64,000 nucleotides of DNA from Sphingomonas phyllosphaerae FA2. Lineage in GTDB: Bacteria > Pseudomonadota > Alphaproteobacteria > Sphingomonadales > Sphingomonadaceae. The notes under the pieces are model-generated. The model had not been told where the DNA came from. It saw only the letters and a list, made by a program, of their open reading frames with translations, and made no database searches. A program made the position numbers and the translations under genes. The stretch spans positions 3,141,395 through 3,205,394 of the forward strand of contig NZ_KE386571.1 of NCBI RefSeq assembly GCF_000427645.1. The letters run 5' to 3'. The first letter of the stretch is position 1. Each line of letters begins with the position of its first letter. This document shows, piece by piece, positions 51,958-62,276 of this stretch.

Positions 51958-52255
51958 CGCGCTGGTCCGCGTGATCGACCTGCTCCATGCCGAGATCGCG
52001 GCGCTGAAGAGCAACGACATGAACGCGCTGGAGCGGGCGACGTCGAACAAGCTGCGCGCGATCGAGGAGCTGCAGCAGCTGGGCGACGGACCCGCCACGC
52101 CGGAATTGCGCGGGCTGGTCGAGGAGGCGGACCGCCTCAACGACACCTGCCGCATCTACGTGAACCTGATGGCGGCAAATGTTCGCCGCCGCCTGCAACT
52201 TCTTTCCGGTCAGGGTGGCAGCTCCTACGGCCGCAGCGCCGCCGCCTACGCCTGA
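51944..52255 (+). CDS. flgN: Flagellar export chaperone FlgN
   Basis: Chaperone for the junction proteins FlgK and FlgL. 103 residues, helical (VRVIDLLHAEIAALKSNDMN, ERATSNKLRAIEELQQL), ending in a short Gly/Ser/Ala tail. The sequence is weak for FlgN; position directly after flgM, with a 14-base overlap, supports it. Confidence 0.78.
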   Translation: MTRRDALVRVIDLLHAEIAALKSNDMNALERATSNKLRAIEELQQLGDGPATPELRGLVEEADRLNDTCRIYVNLMAANVRRRLQLLSGQGGSSYGRSAAAYA

Positions 52256-52278
52256 CCCACGGGATCACCGCTGACACG

Positions 52279-52309
52279 ACGACGCCCCGGCCCACCCCCG
52301 GGGCGTTGT
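52279..52309 (+). terminator. Hairpin after flgN, possible terminator
   Basis: ACGCCCCGG (52282-52290) pairs with CCGGGGCGT (52298-52306) around a seven-base loop, extendable to about 12 pairs. Only a TTGTG follows, not a T run, so it may be rho-assisted or just a structure ending the flgMN message. Confidence 0.5.
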
Positions 52310-52328
52310 GATTCCGACAGGGCGAAGC

Positions 52329-52463
52329 CCGTCGCCCCTGCGAAGGCAGGGGCCTATCTCTCTCTCGTTGATGACCGACTTTACGGACACAGCGAACGTC
52401 CGTGTGTCGGACGGTCACGCGGTACGCGACAGACATGGATCCCCGCCTTCGCGGGGATGACGG
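52329..52463. repeat. Intergenic element of about 135 bp with terminal inverted repeats, copy 2
   Basis: Related to 32904-33038 over its whole length. CGTCGCCCCTGCGAAGGCAG starts it, GGGGCCTATC with a CTCTCTCGTTG-type stretch follows, and the end mirrors the start. The internal GACACA/TGTGTC inverted repeat is kept (52386-52391 and 52403-52408) although the bases between differ. It ends nine bases before a sigma-54 promoter. Confidence 0.7.
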
Positions 52464-52471
52464 AGAGAGCT

Positions 52472-52487
52472 TGGCACGGCCCTTGCA
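52472..52487 (+). promoter_or_regulatory. Sigma-54 promoter of the transglycosylase-flhA-fliA operon
   Basis: TGGCACGGCCCTTGCA is an exact -24/-12 match. The -12 C at 52486 predicts a start near 52498, so an ATG at 52491 would lie upstream of the message and the ATG at 52500 would be almost at its 5' end. Confidence 0.85.
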
Positions 52488-52499
52488 GCAATGCCGGGC

Positions 52500-53339
52500 A
52501 TGACCGTTGCCACGATCACCTCTGCCACCCAGCGCGTCACGTCCGCGATCCAGCGCGCCGCGCAGCGCACGGGCGTCGACTTCGATTATCTGATGGGTCA
52601 GGCGCGGCTGGAGAGCGGGTTGAACGCCAATGCGCGCTCGGGCACCTCGTCCGCGACCGGGCTGTACCAGTTCCTCGACCAGAGCTGGCTCGCGGTCGTC
52701 AAACAGCACGGTGCCGAGCACGGGCTGAGCTGGGCCGCCGACAGCATCCAGAAGTCGGGCGGGCGCTATACCGTCTCGGGTGGCAACCGCGAGGCGATCC
52801 TCGCGCTGCGCAAGAACCCGGAAGTCTCGGCATTGATGGCCGCCGAGCACGCCAGCGACAACAAGGGCGCGATCGAGGCGGTGACCGGGCGCGAGGCGAC
52901 CGGCACCGATCTGTACATGGCGCACTTCCTCGGCATCGGCGGCGCGCGCACCTTCCTGTCGGCGATGCAGAGCAATCCCGATCGCAGCGCGGCGGCGGTG
53001 TTCCCCACCGCGGCGCGCGCGAACCGCAGCGTGTTCTTCGAGCGTGACGGCTCCGCCCGTTCGCTGTCGGAGGTCTACAAGCGTTTCGCCGACAAGCTCG
53101 GCAACGGATCGGACGCCGCCGCGACCGCCAAGGCCAACAACCAGTGGCAGTTCGCCGCGCAGGCGCTGGCGATGGGCGAGGACGCCACCGTCGTCACTGG
53201 CACCGGGCAGAGCGCGACCGACGCGCTCGACTGGGCGAAGTCGGCGCTCGGCCAGCGCGGCAATCAGGCCAGCCTGTTGCGCCCGTCGCCGGACAATGCA
53301 CGGCTGGCTTATATGATGCTCGCTGGGCTGGGGCGCTAA
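52500..53339 (+). CDS. Lytic transglycosylase (SLT domain), flagellar
   Basis: A 279-residue peptidoglycan hydrolase. The SLT catalytic motif is QARLESGLNANARSGTSSAT with Glu38, followed by GLYQFLDQSWL. No signal peptide is visible, so it may reach the periplasm through the flagellar export gate. It probably opens the wall for the rod, replacing the missing muramidase domain of FlgJ, like SltF of Rhodobacter. The promoter position favours this ATG over the one at 52491. Three bases before flhA. Confidence 0.87.
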   Translation: MTVATITSATQRVTSAIQRAAQRTGVDFDYLMGQARLESGLNANARSGTSSATGLYQFLDQSWLAVVKQHGAEHGLSWAADSIQKSGGRYTVSGGNREAILALRKNPEVSALMAAEHASDNKGAIEAVTGREATGTDLYMAHFLGIGGARTFLSAMQSNPDRSAAAVFPTAARANRSVFFERDGSARSLSEVYKRFADKLGNGSDAAATAKANNQWQFAAQALAMGEDATVVTGTGQSATDALDWAKSALGQRGNQASLLRPSPDNARLAYMMLAGLGR

Positions 53340-53342
53340 ACG

Positions 53343-55406
53343 ATGAAGATCCTCGCCCATATGCGCCAGGGCGCGCTGCCCGCCGCGATCCTGCTGCTCG
53401 TCGTCCTCATGGTCGTGCCGATCCCGGCCTTCATGCTCGACGTGTTCTTCATCATGAACATCACGATCAGCCTCGCGGTGCTGATGGTCGCGCTGAATGC
53501 CGAGAAGCCGCTCGATTTCTCGTCCTTCCCGACCGTGCTGCTGTTCGCGACGCTGTTCCGGCTGGGCCTCAACGTCGCCTCGACGCGCATCGTGCTGGTC
53601 CACGGCCACACCGGCTCGGCGGCGGCGGGGCATGTCATCGAGGCGTTCGGATCGTTCGTGATCGGCGGCGACTATGTCGTCGGGCTGTTCGTGTTCGCGA
53701 TCATCGTCATCATCAACCTGATCGTCGTCACCAAGGGCGCGGGCCGCGTCTCCGAAGTGTCGGCGCGCTTCACGCTCGACGCGCTGCCCGGCAAGCAGAT
53801 GGCGATCGACGCCGATCTCAACGCCGGGCTCATCACGCCGGACGAAGCCAAGAAGCGCCGCGTCGACGTCGCGACCGAGGCCGAATTCTACGGCTCGATG
53901 GACGGTTCGTCGAAGTTCGTGAAGGGCGATGCGGTCGCCGGGCTGCTGATCCTCGCCGCGAACATCGTCGGCGGATTGATCCTCGGCCCGGTCAGCCATT
54001 CGCTGACGATCGCCAAGGCCGCGCAGACCTATACGATGCTCGCGATCGGCGACGCGCTGGTCGCGCAGGTGCCGGCGCTGCTGCTCTCCATCGCCGCCGC
54101 CGCGATCGTCACCCGCGTGAAGTCTGAGAAGGACCTCGCCGGGCAGATCGGCAGCCAGTTCGGCTCGGCGCGCACCTGGACGCCGGTAGCGGTGATCCTC
54201 GTGCTGCTCGGCGTGCTGCCGGGGATGCCGCATTTCGTCATCCTGCCGCTCGCCGGTGCCGCCGGGTTCGCCGCGTGGAAGCTGAACCAGATCGCCAAGC
54301 GCCCCGCAATCGTCGAGACGCCGCCCGTGGTCGAGGCCCCCGATCCCTCCAAGATCGGCTGGGACGAAGTGTCGGAGACGATGCTGGTCAACCTCGACAT
54401 CGGTTACGGGCTGGTCCCGCTGGTCGACGAGCGGCGCGGTGCGCCGCTGATGGGGCGGATCACCGGCGTGCGTCGCCAGCTGTCGAAGGAACTCGGCTTC
54501 GTGGTGCCGCAGGTGCGCGTCCGCGACGACATCAACCTGCCGCCCTATACCTATCGCGTCATGCTGGGCGGGGTGTGCGTCGGTGAGGATCAGGTCTCGC
54601 CCGACGAGATGCTGGCGCTCGACACCGGGCAGGGCTTCGGCGAGCTGATCGGCAAGAAGGCCAAGGACCCGACCTTCGGGCTCGACGCGACGTGGATCGC
54701 GACCGGCGACGCCGATGTCGCGACCGGCCAGGGCTATCTGGTCGTCGATTCGGGCACCGTGATCGCCACGCATCTCAACCATGCGCTGGGCGCCAATGCC
54801 GGCGACCTGCTGGGCGCGGACGAGGTCCAGTCGCTGCTCGACGAATTGAAGGAGCGTGCGCCGCAACTGGTCGCCGCGCTGGCGCCGCTGCCGCTGACTT
54901 CGCTCGCAACCGTGCTCAAGGGGCTGTTGTCGGAAGGCATCCAGCTGCGCGAGTTCCGCCGCATCGCCGCCGCGATCTCGCTGGCGGCACAGCGCAGCAC
55001 CGATCCGTCCGAGATCATCGAGCTGATCCGCCCCGAGCTGGGCTCGCTGATCATCGCCAGGCTGGCCGGCGTGCGCGAACCGTTGCGCGTCATGACGCTG
55101 GAGGGCGGGCTGGAGCAATTGCTCGGCCAGGCCGCGCGGCAGGATCCCGGCCGCCACGTCATCGAACCCGAACTCGGCCGTCGCATCGTCGACGCGCTGC
55201 AAGCCGCGGCCCAGCCGCTCATCGCGGAAGCGAAGCCGTTCGCGCTGGTCGTCCAGCCTGCGATCCGCGTCGCGATCCGCAAACTCGTCCGCACCGTTCT
55301 ACCGGATACGCCCGTCATGAGCTTCTTCGAAGTCCCCGAGGACAAGGCCGTCGAGGTCGTCGCGATCATCGGCAACCAGCCGCAGCAGCAGGCGCTGGCG
55401 GCATGA
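53343..55406 (+). CDS. flhA: Flagellar export gate protein FlhA
   Basis: Proton-driven export gate ring, 687 residues. Eight N-terminal helices hold the FHIPEP-type conserved loop (NAEKPLDFSSFPTVLLFATL, FRLGLNVASTRIVL, ARFTLDALPGKQMAIDADLN). A cytosolic ring domain follows (PPYTYRVMLGGVCVGEDQVS; VVDSGTVIATHLNHALG). The end overlaps fliA by four bases (ATGA). Confidence 0.97.
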   Translation: MKILAHMRQGALPAAILLLVVLMVVPIPAFMLDVFFIMNITISLAVLMVALNAEKPLDFSSFPTVLLFATLFRLGLNVASTRIVLVHGHTGSAAAGHVIEAFGSFVIGGDYVVGLFVFAIIVIINLIVVTKGAGRVSEVSARFTLDALPGKQMAIDADLNAGLITPDEAKKRRVDVATEAEFYGSMDGSSKFVKGDAVAGLLILAANIVGGLILGPVSHSLTIAKAAQTYTMLAIGDALVAQVPALLLSIAAAAIVTRVKSEKDLAGQIGSQFGSARTWTPVAVILVLLGVLPGMPHFVILPLAGAAGFAAWKLNQIAKRPAIVETPPVVEAPDPSKIGWDEVSETMLVNLDIGYGLVPLVDERRGAPLMGRITGVRRQLSKELGFVVPQVRVRDDINLPPYTYRVMLGGVCVGEDQVSPDEMLALDTGQGFGELIGKKAKDPTFGLDATWIATGDADVATGQGYLVVDSGTVIATHLNHALGANAGDLLGADEVQSLLDELKERAPQLVAALAPLPLTSLATVLKGLLSEGIQLREFRRIAAAISLAAQRSTDPSEIIELIRPELGSLIIARLAGVREPLRVMTLEGGLEQLLGQAARQDPGRHVIEPELGRRIVDALQAAAQPLIAEAKPFALVVQPAIRVAIRKLVRTVLPDTPVMSFFEVPEDKAVEVVAIIGNQPQQQALAA

Positions 55407-56179
55407 GCGCCGAACCGATGCCGCAGGCGTTCACCGGCGCCCAGCCCATCGCCCCGTCACCGATCGACGGCGCGCCGCTCACCTACAAGCCGCGCGTTCG
55501 CGCGCGGGATGAAAATGCGCTGGTGCGTGAACACCTTCCGCTCGTCCGCCGGCTGGCGTGGCACGTCCACGGTTCGGTCTCGACCGCGATCGAGGTCGAG
55601 GATCTGGTGCAGGTCGGGCTGGTCGCGCTGGTCGAGGCGGTCGCCGCCTTTGAGGATCGCGGGCAGGTGACGCTCAAGCAATATCTGGTCACCCGCCTGC
55701 GCGGCGCGATGATCGACGAGCTGCGCCGCCACGCTGCGATGACGCGCGGCGCGATCCGGCGGAAGCGCGAATATGCGCGCGCGGTCAACCAGTTGAGCCA
55801 CGAATATGGCCGCGCGCCGACCGAGCGCGAGCTGGCGTCGCGGCTGGAGGTGACGCCGGAGAAGCTGCGCACTGAATATGCCGCGGCCGAGGCGGTGAAA
55901 TATGAGTCGATCGATGAGGTCTATGCCGACGACCAGCCGTGGTTCGCCAGCAACGAGCCCGATGCGTTCGAGCAGCTTTCCGAGACGCAGACGCGCGACC
56001 GGCTGATCGCCGCGATCGCGGGCCTGCCCGAGCGCGAGCAGCTGGTGATCCAGCTGTATCACGTCGAGGAACTGAACCTCGAGGAGATCGGGCAGGTGCT
56101 CGGGATCGGCGCGGCGCGCGTCTGCCAGATCAAGAGCGCGGCGCACGCCAAGCTGAAGAAGGCGATGACGCAGCGCTGA
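55403..56179 (+). CDS. fliA: RNA polymerase sigma-28 factor FliA
   Basis: Late flagellar sigma factor, 258 residues. Region 2 (LVREHLPLVRRLAWHV, VEDLVQVGLVALVEAVAAFE), region 3 (KREYARAVNQLSHEYGRAPT) and region 4 with helix-turn-helix (LNLEEIGQVLGIGAARVCQI) are in order. Translationally coupled to flhA and under the sigma-54 promoter at 52472. Targets in the window are fliC, fliD-fliS and flgM-flgN, whose promoters match TAAA-N15-GYCGTTT. Confidence 0.95.
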   Translation: MSAEPMPQAFTGAQPIAPSPIDGAPLTYKPRVRARDENALVREHLPLVRRLAWHVHGSVSTAIEVEDLVQVGLVALVEAVAAFEDRGQVTLKQYLVTRLRGAMIDELRRHAAMTRGAIRRKREYARAVNQLSHEYGRAPTERELASRLEVTPEKLRTEYAAAEAVKYESIDEVYADDQPWFASNEPDAFEQLSETQTRDRLIAAIAGLPEREQLVIQLYHVEELNLEEIGQVLGIGAARVCQIKSAAHAKLKKAMTQR

Positions 56180-56236
56180 TCGTTGCGACCTTCGGCGGTG
56201 GCCGTGCGTTGGTGCGGCGATCAGGAGGAGGAAGCG

Positions 56237-56371
56237 ATGACCGAACCCCGCAGCCACCCCGCGCTGAGCGAAGACCAGCGCGATCCCGACGGGACCGACA
56301 CCCCGGACGACCTGCCCGCAGGCGAGCCGGACGACAATCCCGACGATCTCACGGTCGCCGATCAGGAATGA
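56237..56371 (+). CDS. Small acidic protein downstream of fliA
   Basis: A 44-residue open frame with a strong ribosome-binding site (AGGAGGAGG at 56223-56231). The product is rich in Asp, Glu and Pro (DPDGTDTPDDLPAGEPDDNP) with no hydrophobic segment. Similar tiny acidic proteins are common in sphingomonads but I cannot assign a function. It lies 57 bases after fliA, so it may be on the flagellar message. Confidence 0.55.
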   Translation: MTEPRSHPALSEDQRDPDGTDTPDDLPAGEPDDNPDDLTVADQE

Positions 56372-56426
56372 CGGGAGACGCGGCGGGCCGTGTGACAATC
56401 AAAGCGGATACGCACCGCCCCATCTC

Positions 56427-56500
56427 GTCATCCCGGACTTGATCCGGGATCCCGCTTTCTGTCGAGAAGAAGCGGGGCGCCGGATCAAGCCCGGGGCGAC
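56427..56500. repeat. Mirrored intergenic repeat, family D
   Basis: GTCATCCCGGACTTGATCCG (continuing GGATCCCGCTT) and a mirrored arm ending GCCCGGGGCGAC, between convergent genes. Confidence 0.88.
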
Positions 56501-56554
56501 GAAGGGGCAGGCAGGAGCGAAAACGACCGGTCGCCGATCGGCCCCGGTCGGGGT

Positions 56555-57133
56555 TTATTCCCGGCCCGGCACCTCGAAATCGTGCGGCTCTTCGCCCTGC
56601 TCCTTGGCCGCGTTGTAGCGCTCGATCGCTTCCAGCGTGATGCGACGCGCTTCGTCGCGGTCGCCCCAGACGCCGACGCGGACCCACTTCTTCTTCTCCA
56701 GGTCCTTGTAGTGCGTGAAGAAGTGCTCGATCTGCTCGAACACGATCTCCGGCACGTCGGCGCGGCCATCGACGTTCGAATAATAAGGGAACACCGCGTC
56801 GACGGGGACGCAGACCAGCTTCTCGTCGCCACCGGCCTCGTCCTCGAGGTTCAGCACCGCGATCGGGCGCGCGCGGACGACGCAGCCCGGGATGAACGGC
56901 GAGCGCGCGATCACCAAAGCGTCGAGCGGATCGCCGTCCGGCGACAGCGTGTGCGGCACGAAGCCATAGTTCGCGGGATAGCGCATCGGCGTGTGCAGGA
57001 TGCGGTCGACGAACAACGCGCCCGATGCCTTGTCGAACTCATACTTCACCGGCTCGCCGCCGGTCGGCACCTCGATCACCACGTTCAGGTCGTCGGGCGG
57101 GTTCTTGCCCACCGGGATCAGGTCGATACGCAT
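56555..57133 (-). CDS. ppa: Inorganic pyrophosphatase
   Basis: Soluble family-I pyrophosphatase, 192 residues, hydrolysing PPi from biosynthesis. It has VVIEVPTGGEPVKYEFDKAS, MRYPANYGFVPHTLSPDGDP with the active-site signature DPLDALVIA, and the acidic metal-binding positions after GDEKLVCVPVD. A GAGGGGAAG sequence before the ATG is a strong ribosome-binding site. Confidence 0.96.
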   Translation of the reverse strand: MRIDLIPVGKNPPDDLNVVIEVPTGGEPVKYEFDKASGALFVDRILHTPMRYPANYGFVPHTLSPDGDPLDALVIARSPFIPGCVVRARPIAVLNLEDEAGGDEKLVCVPVDAVFPYYSNVDGRADVPEIVFEQIEHFFTHYKDLEKKKWVRVGVWGDRDEARRITLEAIERYNAAKEQGEEPHDFEVPGRE

Positions 57134-57166
57134 TCTCTTCCCCTCTTGAGGTGCGAACGCCCCGGA

Positions 57167-59089
57167 TCAACGGGGCGCAAGAAGACGATCGAGACCGGTT
57201 TCCCCGGTGCCGATCTTCTGAAGGCGCGGGTAACGCAAGCCATTATGATAGTCGAGTGCTGCACTGCGGAAGCGATCGCCTTGCTTCACCGTCAACGGGA
57301 TAGCGGTCTTCGTGCCCTTTGCGGCGGTGATCGCGGCCTTCAGCTTGTCGGCGCTATACGCCTCGCCATCGACCGCGACGATCTGGTCGCCGACCGTGAA
57401 GCCCGCCTTGAAGGCCGCGCTGTCCCACGTCACGCCGGTCAGCGTGCCCGAGGTGTCGAGCACCATGCCGCCCGAATAGGTCAGGTTGGTCGACTTGGAC
57501 GCGGCCTCGGCAGCCTTGAACGACGAGGTCGGCGTCTCGCTATAGGACAATTGGTAGCCGTTGCGCGCAAATCCGTCGAGCGGCGCGCCCGCGGCATGTT
57601 CGGTCAGCCGGCGGCGCAGATAGCCCGCCCAGTCGAACGGCACGATCCCGTTCAATGTCTTGGCGACATCGTCGATCGTATAGGTCACCTCGCCCCAGTC
57701 GCCGTCGCGGATGCCGAAGAACGCGCGCGCGAAATCGTCGATCGACTTCGCGCCGCCCGATTTCTCGCGCAGCAGCGAGTCGACGTCCATCCAGACGAGC
57801 AGCCCTTCGTTGTAATAATCCTCGCTGCGCTGCCAGCTCGTCCAGCCCTTCGGCCGACGCTGCGAGATCACCGGATCGTTGGTGGTGTCGATCAGCGCGC
57901 GCCACTGCCGCGCCGGCTGGCTGTCGTAGAGCGCCATGATCGCGGCATATTGGTCGAGCGTGTCCTGCTTGCTCACCAGCCCCGCGCGCGCCTGGAGCAC
58001 ATAGCCCCAGAATTGCGTCTGCCCTTCATAGACCCACAGCAACGACCCGCGCATCGGCGTGCGGAAGTCGGGGGTCCATAGGTCCGCGCCGCGCCGGAAC
58101 TTGCCGTCCCAGCTATGCGTGAATTCGTGCGGCAGCAGGTTGCGGCGGCCGGGGCCGTCGTTCCACTTGGTGAAATAGCCCGGCGTCACCCCGTTCTCGC
58201 TCGAGCGGTGATGCTCCAGCCCGATCCCGCCCAGCTTGTCGGTGATCGACAGCAGGAATTCGTATGTGTCGTAATGCTGCGCGCCGAAGGTCTTCACTGC
58301 CTGCTCGACCAGCCGCTGGTGCCCCGCGATCTGCTCGGGCGTCGCGGCCAGCTCGGCAGGATCGTCGGCGAAGACGTTCAGGTTGACGCGTGGGGACAGC
58401 GGCCAGACCTTGCCGTACTTGCCCGCCAGCACCGGCGAATCGACCAGCACCTCGTAATTGGTGGTGTCGTACGTGTAGGTCGATCCGGCCTTCTTCGCCG
58501 GCACCGCCCCCGCCGCGGTCCAGCCGTCCGGGTATTTCACCGTCATCTGGATCGGGATCTGCCGCGTGAAATAGCCGGCCGGATAGAGGCTGACCGAATT
58601 GGGCTGGAGCGAGATCATCGTCGGGGTCATCACGATCCGCCCCTGATTGCCCTGCGTCGCCGAGATGAACTGGAACCGCGCCTCGATCGTCTTCGCGCCC
58701 GTCGGCACGTCGATGTGGAAGGCGAAGACGTCGACCGGGTCGCGCGTCCACTCCACGCGCTTGCCGTTGGCGGTGATGATCAGCCCGGCCAGCTTCTCGA
58801 TCTCGCCGCGCGGGCTGTGCGCGCCGGGCAGCCACTTCGGGAACAGCAGCACCATATGCCCGGCCTGCGGCACCGGGATCGTCTCGATCACGCGGAAGAT
58901 CCCCTGCGACGGATCGCTCGCGTCGACGTTCAGCCGGAGCGTGCCGGGAAAGCGCACGTCGCGCGCGGCGGGGATCGTGTCGGTGAACGGCACCGGCTGC
59001 GGCGCGCTGTTGCCGGCGGGGACCTGCGCGGCGAGCGGGGTGAGGGCGACGGAGGCGAGAAGGGCGGCGGACGCGAAACGGGCGATCAT
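57167..59089 (-). CDS. M61-family metallopeptidase with PDZ domain
   Basis: Exported zinc aminopeptidase-like protein of 640 residues (glycyl aminopeptidase family). Signal peptide ARFASAALLASVALTPLAAQ; zinc motif His321-Glu-Phe-Thr-His325 in LLPHEFTHSWDGK, with the downstream Glu in LLWVYEGQTQFWG. A PDZ domain ends it (LTGVTWDSAAFKAGFTVGDQ). Start at the ATG at 59089 because GGGAG lies five bases before it; a TTG further up is less likely. Confidence 0.9.
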   Translation of the reverse strand: MIARFASAALLASVALTPLAAQVPAGNSAPQPVPFTDTIPAARDVRFPGTLRLNVDASDPSQGIFRVIETIPVPQAGHMVLLFPKWLPGAHSPRGEIEKLAGLIITANGKRVEWTRDPVDVFAFHIDVPTGAKTIEARFQFISATQGNQGRIVMTPTMISLQPNSVSLYPAGYFTRQIPIQMTVKYPDGWTAAGAVPAKKAGSTYTYDTTNYEVLVDSPVLAGKYGKVWPLSPRVNLNVFADDPAELAATPEQIAGHQRLVEQAVKTFGAQHYDTYEFLLSITDKLGGIGLEHHRSSENGVTPGYFTKWNDGPGRRNLLPHEFTHSWDGKFRRGADLWTPDFRTPMRGSLLWVYEGQTQFWGYVLQARAGLVSKQDTLDQYAAIMALYDSQPARQWRALIDTTNDPVISQRRPKGWTSWQRSEDYYNEGLLVWMDVDSLLREKSGGAKSIDDFARAFFGIRDGDWGEVTYTIDDVAKTLNGIVPFDWAGYLRRRLTEHAAGAPLDGFARNGYQLSYSETPTSSFKAAEAASKSTNLTYSGGMVLDTSGTLTGVTWDSAAFKAGFTVGDQIVAVDGEAYSADKLKAAITAAKGTKTAIPLTVKQGDRFRSAALDYHNGLRYPRLQKIGTGETGLDRLLAPR

Positions 59090-59160
59090 CGGGGCTCCCA
59101 AAGGACAGCGTGACTGACCCGGTTAATCAGCCCGCACCCCCCACGTCCAGCCCCCGCCGG

Positions 59161-59811
59161 TCAGTTGGCACCCAACACGTTGATGCTGAACGCGATCACT
59201 CCGAGGTTGAAGACGAACCCGGCCAGGCATTGCCCCAGCACCGCGCGCCGCACCGTCCCCGACCGGATCGACACGTCGGAGGTCTGGAACGTCATCCCCA
59301 GCGTGTAGCTGAAATAGACGAAGTCCCAGTAATCGGGCGTGTCGGTCCCGGGAAAGTCGATCCCGCCCGCATCCTTCCCGTCGTCGCCGGGCATGTAGAA
59401 CAGATGCGCGTAATGCAGCGCATAGACCATGTTCGAGAACAGCCACGCCAGCGCGAGCGTGACGATCACCAGCAATCGCATCGGGTTGCTCTGCCGCCCC
59501 TGCAATTCCTCGTGCACCGCAGTCAGGATCACCAGCATCACCGCCGCGGTGATCGCCAGCAGCAGGGTGCGATTGGCGTCATTGGCCTGCGCGACGACGC
59601 GCATCTGCGCCGGGCTGTCGTGGCGCGGCAGCCGGATCATGCTGAGCAGAAACACGACCGCCGCGAGATCGAACCCCGCCATCGCCGCGCGCCCGCGCCC
59701 CAGCGGTGCCCACAGCGCCGCGACCGCGACGACCAGCACCGCCACGAACAGCACGAAGCGCGGCGGTGCGATCCGCCGTCCCAACCCCCACCAGCGCGCG
59801 TGTTCGTCCAT
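59161..59811 (-). CDS. DUF1345 membrane protein
   Basis: A 216-residue inner-membrane protein with about five helices. The typical DUF1345 elements are [32 protein letters not shown] and [10 protein letters not shown]. Function unknown. Start at the ATG at 59811, 52 bases from the divergent hisS start. Confidence 0.85.
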   Translation of the reverse strand: MDEHARWWGLGRRIAPPRFVLFVAVLVVAVAALWAPLGRGRAAMAGFDLAAVVFLLSMIRLPRHDSPAQMRVVAQANDANRTLLLAITAAVMLVILTAVHEELQGRQSNPMRLLVIVTLALAWLFSNMVYALHYAHLFYMPGDDGKDAGGIDFPGTDTPDYWDFVYFSYTLGMTFQTSDVSIRSGTVRRAVLGQCLAGFVFNLGVIAFSINVLGAN

Positions 59812-59863
59812 GCGAACAGCCGCTAGCGCGCGGCAGCGTCCGCGACTAGATGCGCACCTTCTT

Positions 59864-61087
59864 ATGGCCCGTATTCCCACTCCGCAGCGCGTGCGCGGCA
59901 CGCAGGACATCTTCCGCGACGAGCAACGCCGCTTCGCGCACGTGCTCGACACCTTCGACCGCGTTCGGCGGCTCTATTGCTTCGAGCGCGTCGAGGTGCC
60001 GGTGTTCGAGGACACGCAGGTCTTCGCGCGCTCGATCGGCGAGACCACCGACGTGGTCTCCAAGGAGATGTACACCTTCCCCGACAAGGGCGACGACCTG
60101 CTGACGCTGCGCCCCGAGTTCACCGCCGGGATCGCGCGCGCTTATATCACCAACGGCTGGCAGCAGTTCGCGCCGCTCAAGCTGGTCACCAGCGGCGCGG
60201 TGTTCCGCTACGAGCGCCCGCAGAAGGGCCGCTATCGCCAGTTCCACCAGATCGACGCGGAGGTGCTCGGCGCGCCCGAGCCCGCCGCCGACGTCGAACT
60301 GCTGACGCTCGCCGATCAGTTGCTTCAGGAACTGGGCGTCGCCGAGGGCGTGACGCTGCAACTCAACACCCTCGGCGATGCCGCGACCCGCGACGCGTGG
60401 CGCGACGCCTTGGTGGCGCATTTCGAGGCGCATCGCGGCGAGCTGTCCGAAGACAGCCTGACGCGGCTCGACAAGAACCCGCTGCGCATCCTCGACAGCA
60501 AGGACCCGCGCGACCGCCCGATCGCCGACGCCGCGCCCGGGATCGACGCCTATATGAGCGCCGAGGCCGGTGCGTTCTTCGAGAGCGTGCAGAAGGGCCT
60601 CGACGCCGCCGGGGTGCGCTGGACCCGCAACGAGCGGCTGGTGCGCGGACTCGACTATTACCGCCACACCGCGTTCGAGTTCGTTACCGACCGGCTCGGC
60701 GCGCAAGGCACGGTGCTGGCGGGCGGGCGCTATGACGGATTGGTCGAGAGCCTCGGCGGCCCGGCGACGGCGGGCGTGGGTTGGGCGGCGGGGGTCGAGC
60801 GGCTGGCGATGCTACTCGACGAACCGGCGGCGGCGCGGCCCGACGTGGTGCTGGTGGTCGAGAATGACGCCGCGCACACCGCGGCGGTCGCGATGCTGGC
60901 GAAGCTGCGCCGTGCCGGCGTTTCGGCGGAACTAGTCGCGACCGGCTCGCCCAAGAAGCGCTACGACAAGGCACTCAAGCTCGACCCGGCCGAGACGCTG
61001 ACCTTCGCGATGGATGGCGATGCAATTGCGACCCGTGGTCGCGTGCTGCGCGGTGGCACGTCGCGCGTCGCCGAGGTTCTCGCGTGA
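59864..61087 (+). CDS. hisS: Histidine-tRNA ligase
   Basis: Class II aminoacyl-tRNA synthetase of 407 residues. Motif 2 is [19 protein letters not shown], the histidine-specific loops are [19 protein letters not shown], and [14 protein letters not shown] is in the catalytic core. A C-terminal anticodon-binding domain follows. ATG at 59864 matches the family start ([16 protein letters not shown]). Confidence 0.96.
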   Translation: MARIPTPQRVRGTQDIFRDEQRRFAHVLDTFDRVRRLYCFERVEVPVFEDTQVFARSIGETTDVVSKEMYTFPDKGDDLLTLRPEFTAGIARAYITNGWQQFAPLKLVTSGAVFRYERPQKGRYRQFHQIDAEVLGAPEPAADVELLTLADQLLQELGVAEGVTLQLNTLGDAATRDAWRDALVAHFEAHRGELSEDSLTRLDKNPLRILDSKDPRDRPIADAAPGIDAYMSAEAGAFFESVQKGLDAAGVRWTRNERLVRGLDYYRHTAFEFVTDRLGAQGTVLAGGRYDGLVESLGGPATAGVGWAAGVERLAMLLDEPAAARPDVVLVVENDAAHTAAVAMLAKLRRAGVSAELVATGSPKKRYDKALKLDPAETLTFAMDGDAIATRGRVLRGGTSRVAEVLA

Positions 61088-61102
61088 CCCCACCTCTCTC
61101 CC

Positions 61103-61184
61103 GTCGCCCCGACCTTGAGCCGGGGCCCCGCTACCTCTCCGACGTCGCCGCAGAAGCGGGATCCTGGCTCAAGGCCGGGATGAC
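61103..61184. repeat. Mirrored intergenic repeat, family E
   Basis: GTCGCCCCGACCTTGAGCCG (continuing GGGCCCCGC) and mirrored CCTGGCTCAAGGCCGGGATG arm. It lies between hisS and prfA and ends 15 bases before the prfA ATG. Confidence 0.85.
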
Positions 61185-61199
61185 GGTCGGGGCGCGCCC

Positions 61200-62276
<1,077 letters not shown>

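Noticed and set aside
52137..55202. 1021-codon minus-strand frame opposite the transglycosylase and flhA
   Set aside because: Composition (His/Gln/Arg-rich, no motifs) is typical of an antisense shadow; both plus-strand genes are unambiguous.
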